A stretch of DNA of 33,322 bases from Burkholderiaceae bacterium (GTDB taxonomy: Bacteria; Pseudomonadota; Gammaproteobacteria; Burkholderiales; Burkholderiaceae_E), in the NCBI GenBank assembly GCA_019635275.1, contig JAHBZV010000033.1, forward strand, positions 1 through 33,322. The letters are read 5' to 3'. The notes beneath the pieces are model-generated. The model made no database searches. It had not been told where the DNA came from and saw only the letters and a program-made list of their open reading frames with translations. The position numbers and the translations under genes were made by a program. Shown piece after piece: positions 29,124-33,322 of this stretch. Position 1 is the stretch's first letter, and each line of letters begins with the position of its first letter.

Positions 29124-31681
29124 ACGCGCTCGCCGGACTGCCCGCCCTGCGCCAGCAGTACCAGCAGGCGCGCAGCGCGGCGATCGAGCGCTTCCGGACC
29201 ACGCAGGATCCCGACGCGCTGGCGCGCGCGCTGGGGCGAGCGACCGACCGCGCGCTGCGCGGGCTGTGGCGGATCGCGCGGCCCGGCCGCCAGACGGCGC
29301 TGCTGGCCGTCGGCGGCTACGGTCGCGGCGACCAGTTCCCGCAGTCCGACGTCGACCTGCTGGTCCTGCACGCCGACCGGCCCGACGCGGAGCAGCTGCA
29401 GCGGCTCGAGGCCTTCGTCGGCGCCTGCTGGGACTTCGGCCTGCCGATCGGCCACAGCGTGCGCACGCTGGCGCAATGCCTCGAGGAGGCTCGCGCCGAC
29501 ATCACGGTGCAGACGGCGATGCTCGAGATGCGCTGGCTGGCGGGTGCGCGCAACCAGGCCATCGAGCTGGCCGAGCGGCTGCGCGGCGAGCTCGACGTGC
29601 GCAGCTTCTTCTCGGCCAAGCTGCTCGAGATGAGGCAGCGCCACGCGAAGTACGAGGACACGCCGTACAGCCTGGAGCCGAACACCAAGGAAAGCCCCGG
29701 CGGCCTGCGCGACCTGCACGTGATCCTCTGGATCGCGCGCGCGGCGGGCTTCGGGAGCAGCTGGCCGGACCTGCAGCGACGCGACCTGATCACCGCCAGC
29801 GAGGCCGGGCAGCTGCGCCGGAACGACCGGCAGATCCGGCGCATCCGCGCCTGGCTGCACATCCTGTCGGGCCGGCGCGAGGACCGCATCGTGTTCGACC
29901 TGCAGGCGTCGGTGGCCGCCGCGCTCGGGCTGGCGCGTGCCGACGCGCGGGCCTCGTCCGAGGAGCTGATGCAGCGCTACTACTGGGCGGCCAAGGCGGT
30001 CACGCAGCTCAACACGATCGTGCTGCAGAACCTGCGCGCCGAGTTGTTCCCGGTCCCCGATGCGCGTCCCGAGCCGATCGACGCCGAGTTCCGCAACCTG
30101 CAGGGCATGCTCGACGTCGTCGACCCCGGGCTCTTCGAGCGCGAGCCTGCCGCGATGCTGCGCGCGTTCCTGACGATGGAACGGCACTCCGAGCTCTCGG
30201 GGATGACGACGCGCACGCTGCGCGCGCTCTGGCACGCGCGCGCGCGCATCGACGGCGGCTTTCGCCGCGATTCCGGCAACCGGGAGGCGTTCCTGCGCAT
30301 CCTGCAGGCGCCGCGAGGCGTGACGCACGAGCTGCGCCGGATGAACCAGTGGTCGATCCTCGGCCGCTACCTGCCGGTGTTCCGCCGCATCGTCGGGCGC
30401 ATGCAGCACGACCTGTTCCACGTGTACACGGTCGACCAGCACATCCTGATGGTGGTGCGCAACCTGCGCCGCTTCATGATCGCCGCGCACGCGCACGAGT
30501 ATCCGTTCTGCTCCGAACTGATGGCCGGCCTCGAGCGCCCCTGGCTGCTGGTCGTGGCCGCGCTGTTCCACGACATCGCCAAGGGCCGGGGCGGCGACCA
30601 CTCGAAGCTCGGCAGGCTCGACGCGCGACGCTTTTGCCGCCAGCACGGGATTTCGGCAGCCGACACCGCGCTGGTCGAGTTCCTCGTCGAGCACCACCTG
30701 ACGATGTCCTCGGTGGCCCAGAAGCAGGACCTCAGCGATCCCGACGTCGTCGCACGCTTCGCCGCGCTGGTGGGCAGCGAGGAGCGCCTGAACGCGCTGT
30801 ACCTGCTCACCGTCGCCGACATCCGCGGCACGAGCCCGAAAGTCTGGAACGCGTGGAAGGGCAAGCTGCTCGAGGACCTGTACTGGCTGACGCGCCGGGT
30901 GCTGGCCGGCGAGGCGCCGTCGACGCAGGTGCGGCTGGACGCGCGGCGCGCCGAGGCGGTGCGGCTGCTGAATCTCTACGCGATCGCACCCGAGCGCTAC
31001 GCGCACTTCTGGCGCCAGCTCGACGCGCCCTACTTCCTGCGCAACGACCCGCAGGACATCGCGTGGCACACCCGGGTGCTGCATCCGTTCGCCGACACCG
31101 CGACGCCGGTGGTACGCGCCCGGCTCGCGCCGATCGGCGAAGGCTTCCAGGTCGTGGTCTACCAGCCCGACCAGCCCGACCTGTTCGCACGGATCTGCGG
31201 CTACTTCGACAGCAAGAACCTGTCGGTGCTCGATGCGAAGATCCACACGACCGAGCACGGCTACGCACTCGACAGCTTCGTGCTGGTCGACCCCGGCGGA
31301 CCCTCGCACTACCGCGACATCCTGGTGCTCGTCGAAACCGAGCTGGCGCAGCGCCTGGCCCGGCCCGGGGAATTGCCACCGCCGGTGCGCGGGCGGGCAT
31401 CGCGGCGATCGCGCTACTTTCCGATCGAACCGTCGGTCGACCTGCGCCCCGGAGAGCGCGGTCGCCAGTTCATGCTCTCGGTGGTGGCCAACGACCGCAC
31501 CGGGCTGCTCTACAGCATTGCGCGCGTGCTGGGACGCTACCAGATCAGCCTGCACACGGCGCGGATCACGACGCTGGGCGAACGAGTCGAGGACGTGTTC
31601 CTGATCGACGGAGAGGCGCTGCGCAACGAGCGCGAGCAGCTCCAGTTCGAGACCGACCTGCTGGCCGCGCTGCGCGCCTGA
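29120..31681 (+). CDS. glnD: Bifunctional PII uridylyltransferase / uridylyl-removing enzyme
   Basis: GlnD senses glutamine and adds or removes UMP on PII proteins, controlling nitrogen metabolism. The 853-aa product has the nucleotidyltransferase motif GGYGRGDQFPQSDVDL at residues 65-80, a helical domain with NTKESPGGLRDLH, the HD hydrolase domain with His484-Asp485 in AALFHDIAKGRGGDHS, and two C-terminal ACT domains (about 675 and 784 onward, e.g. VVANDRTGLLYSIARVLGRY) that bind glutamine. All parts appear intact. The start is the GTG at 29120, overlapping the map stop. PII genes are not nearby. Its transferase domain is related to that of the DUF294-family protein at 4313-6217. Confidence 0.97.
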   Translation: MNALAGLPALRQQYQQARSAAIERFRTTQDPDALARALGRATDRALRGLWRIARPGRQTALLAVGGYGRGDQFPQSDVDLLVLHADRPDAEQLQRLEAFVGACWDFGLPIGHSVRTLAQCLEEARADITVQTAMLEMRWLAGARNQAIELAERLRGELDVRSFFSAKLLEMRQRHAKYEDTPYSLEPNTKESPGGLRDLHVILWIARAAGFGSSWPDLQRRDLITASEAGQLRRNDRQIRRIRAWLHILSGRREDRIVFDLQASVAAALGLARADARASSEELMQRYYWAAKAVTQLNTIVLQNLRAELFPVPDARPEPIDAEFRNLQGMLDVVDPGLFEREPAAMLRAFLTMERHSELSGMTTRTLRALWHARARIDGGFRRDSGNREAFLRILQAPRGVTHELRRMNQWSILGRYLPVFRRIVGRMQHDLFHVYTVDQHILMVVRNLRRFMIAAHAHEYPFCSELMAGLERPWLLVVAALFHDIAKGRGGDHSKLGRLDARRFCRQHGISAADTALVEFLVEHHLTMSSVAQKQDLSDPDVVARFAALVGSEERLNALYLLTVADIRGTSPKVWNAWKGKLLEDLYWLTRRVLAGEAPSTQVRLDARRAEAVRLLNLYAIAPERYAHFWRQLDAPYFLRNDPQDIAWHTRVLHPFADTATPVVRARLAPIGEGFQVVVYQPDQPDLFARICGYFDSKNLSVLDAKIHTTEHGYALDSFVLVDPGGPSHYRDILVLVETELAQRLARPGELPPPVRGRASRRSRYFPIEPSVDLRPGERGRQFMLSVVANDRTGLLYSIARVLGRYQISLHTARITTLGERVEDVFLIDGEALRNEREQLQFETDLLAALRA

Positions 31682-31703
31682 GCGTCTCGCGCGCTGCGGC
31701 CGC

Positions 31704-32441
31704 TCAGCCGCGAGCGACTTCGGCGACCAGCCGCCTGACGCGACCCATCGTCGCCTCGAGCACCCTGGCGATGTCGGGCAGCGAGATGCCGCCGCGGCTC
31801 GCGCCCCGACCGGCTGCCTGGTTGGCGACGACGCACAGCGAAGCGTAGGCGAGGCCTGCCTCGCGCGCGAGCGCGGCCTCGGGCATCCCGGTCATTCCCA
31901 CCAGGTCGCACCCGTCGCGGGCCAGCCGCTCGATCTCGGCGGCGGTTTCGAGGCGCGGCCCCTGCGTGCAGCCGTAGACGGCTCCGTCGATCACCGGCTC
32001 GCCGCAGCGCCGCGCCGCGTCGAGCACCCGCTGCCGGACGCTCGCGTCGTAAGGCCAGGTGAAGTCGATGTGCGTGACCGGCTGGTCGACGCCCTCGAAA
32101 AAGGTGTGCGCCCGCCCCGAGGTGTAGTCGATCAACTGGTCGGGCACGACCAGCGTGCCCGCGACGCAGTCGGCGCGAATGCCGCCGACGGTGGCCACGG
32201 CGACCACCTGCTGAACGCCGATGCGCTTCAGGGCATGGACGTTGGCGCGGTAGTTGATCTCGTGCGGGGCGATCGTGTGGCCGTACCCGTGGCGCGCGAG
32301 GAAGACGATCGGGTGCCCGTCGAGCTCGCCGTGCGTCAGCGCGCAGGAAGGGTCGCCGTACGGCGTGCGCACCACCTCGCGCCGCGCGTTGCCCAGTCCG
32401 GCCAGCTTCGCGAAGCCGCTGCCGCCGATGATTGCCAGCAT
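31704..32441 (-). CDS. mtnP: S-methyl-5'-thioinosine/thioadenosine phosphorylase (MtnP family)
   Basis: This 245-aa enzyme of the purine nucleoside phosphorylase family cleaves methylthio-nucleosides from polyamine and SAM metabolism to 5-methylthioribose-1-phosphate. It shows IIGGSGFAKLAGL, ARHGYGHTIAPHEINYRANV, VGGIRADCVAGTLVVPDQLI, DYTSGRAHTFFEG, and YGCTQGPRLETAAEIERLA with the late VGMTGMPEAALARE. The INYRAN and IDYTSGRxHTFF forms favour the methylthioinosine enzyme described in Pseudomonas over the adenosine one, but this is an inference. The ATG at 32441 follows the galU stop by 17 bases and has GAGG about eight bases upstream. It converges with glnD across 22 bases. Confidence 0.88.
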   Translation of the reverse strand: MLAIIGGSGFAKLAGLGNARREVVRTPYGDPSCALTHGELDGHPIVFLARHGYGHTIAPHEINYRANVHALKRIGVQQVVAVATVGGIRADCVAGTLVVPDQLIDYTSGRAHTFFEGVDQPVTHIDFTWPYDASVRQRVLDAARRCGEPVIDGAVYGCTQGPRLETAAEIERLARDGCDLVGMTGMPEAALAREAGLAYASLCVVANQAAGRGASRGGISLPDIARVLEATMGRVRRLVAEVARG

Positions 32442-32458
32442 GTCCTTGCCCCTCGTGC

Positions 32459-33322
32459 TCAGTCGTGTCCGGCCTGTCCGCCCCGGAGCGCGCCCAGGCC
32501 GGCGAGATAGCTGGCGAAGCGCTCGCCGACCTCGGGGTGCCCGAGCGCCAGTTCGACCGTCGCCTGCAGGTAGCCCAGCTTGGTGCCGCAGTCGAACCGC
32601 TTGCCGAGGTAGCGCCAGGCAAGCATCCGTTCGGCGGCGCACAACTCGTTGAGCGCGTCGGTGAGCTGAAGTTCGCCGCTCGCGCCCGGCTGCAGCGCGT
32701 CGAGGAACTCGAACGCGCGCGCGCTCAGCACGTACCGGCCGACCACCGCCAGCGTCGAGGGCGCCCGATCGGGTTCGGGCTTCTCGACGATGCCGACGAT
32801 CCGCTCGCTTCCCTCGACCGGCCCGGCCCCGTCGGTCGAGACGATCCCGTACGAGGCGGTCTCCTCGCGCGGCACGTCCTGCACCGCGACCACGCTCGAG
32901 CCGGTGCGTTCGTACAGGTCGATCATCTGCGCCAGCACGCCGACGCCTCCGGGCGGCGGCTGCATCAGGTCGTCGGCGAGCAGGACCGCGAAGGGTTCGT
33001 CGCCGATCAGGTCGCGCGCGCAGCGCACCGCGTGGCCCAGACCGAGCGGCGCGGGCTGTCGGACGTAGACGCAGTGGATGTCCTTCGGCGTGGTCGACCA
33101 GACCTGCTCGAGCAGGTCGGTCTTGCCCTTGAGCGCGAGCTCGGACTCGAGCTCGTAGGCCTTGTCGAAGTGGTCCTCGATCGAGCGCTTGCCGCGACCG
33201 GTAACGAAGATCATGTCGGTGATGCCGGCCGCCGCGGCCTCCTCGACCGCGTACTGGATCAGCGGCTTGTCGACCACCGGCAGCATCTCCTTGGGCTGCG
33301 CCTTGGTCGCCGGAAGGAACCT
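32459..33322 (-). CDS. galU: UTP-glucose-1-phosphate uridylyltransferase, C-terminal part
   Basis: GalU makes UDP-glucose from UTP and glucose-1-phosphate for exopolysaccharide, LPS core and galactose metabolism. 287 codons are present; the frame stays open to the window edge, so the true start lies beyond 33322 and only about ten residues are likely missing. The first visible residues [20 protein letters not shown] are the conserved nucleotide-binding start, followed by [43 protein letters not shown] and [13 protein letters not shown], and later GELQLTDAL and [13 protein letters not shown]. The internal ATG at 33286 is not the start. mtnP follows after 17 bases. Confidence 0.95.
   Translation of the reverse strand, partial: RFLPATKAQPKEMLPVVDKPLIQYAVEEAAAAGITDMIFVTGRGKRSIEDHFDKAYELESELALKGKTDLLEQVWSTTPKDIHCVYVRQPAPLGLGHAVRCARDLIGDEPFAVLLADDLMQPPPGGVGVLAQMIDLYERTGSSVVAVQDVPREETASYGIVSTDGAGPVEGSERIVGIVEKPEPDRAPSTLAVVGRYVLSARAFEFLDALQPGASGELQLTDALNELCAAERMLAWRYLGKRFDCGTKLGYLQATVELALGHPEVGERFASYLAGLGALRGGQAGHD

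Noticed and set aside
28880-31555. An open frame of 891 codons antisense to glnD
   Set aside because: It mirrors the GC-rich third-position pattern of glnD, has a Leu/Val/Arg/Asp/His-rich translation with no recognisable domain, and glnD is a clear full-length gene.
31704-32441. mtnP as a longer protein starting in the galU 3' end
   Set aside because: The frame is open to 32642, but the family N terminus MLAIIGGSGF begins at 32441 and galU occupies the upstream bases.

Overview
The window is 33.3 kb of dense, high-GC core chromosome, most likely from a betaproteobacterium of the Burkholderiales type. The evidence is gene order and protein character: rpsB-tsf-pyrH-frr-uppS-cdsA-dxr-rseP-bamA-skp-lpxD-fabZ-lpxA-lpxB-rnhB-SpoU methyltransferase, then a ppsR/ppsA divergent pair, smpB/ratA/rnfH and guaB-guaA. 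Lipid A genes and BamA make it an outer-membrane bacterium. I cannot name a genus. I saw no tRNA, rRNA, insertion sequence, prophage, CRISPR array or plasmid function, and composition looks even throughout.

Layout. (1) 1-2281: guaB-guaA (GMP synthesis, guaA cut by the window edge), divergent from a small secreted DUF4124 protein. (2) 2301-3626: ratA and an RnfH-family gene, divergent from smpB across only 38 bp. (3) 3672-7686: a possible four-gene minus-strand operon: NfeD, an SPFH/stomatin protein, a cNMP-like/CBS/nucleotidyltransferase protein (DUF294 family) and a DEDDh exonuclease. This is the least understood part. (4) 7841-8980: an orphan LivJ-type binding protein with its own promoter candidate and terminator. 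(5) 9123-12574: ppsA and its regulator ppsR, divergent. (6) 12596-28020: sixteen minus-strand genes linking translation (S2, EF-Ts, ribosome recycling), UMP kinase, isoprenoid and phospholipid precursors, the envelope protease RseP, outer-membrane assembly, lipid A synthesis and RNA processing, with several 1-4 base stop/start overlaps. (7) 28314-31681: map-glnD on the plus strand. (8) 31704-33322: mtnP and galU on the minus strand, galU cut by the window edge.

The genes fit known pathways, and I do not see a clearly new multi-gene system. The better leads are the NfeD/SPFH/DUF294/exonuclease group, a predicted leaderless map transcript, a perfect 22-bp palindrome just upstream of ppsR, and a valine at the presumed acyl-length ruler position of LpxA. 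Many very long open frames lie antisense to real genes; these are a by-product of high-GC codon use and were not annotated.
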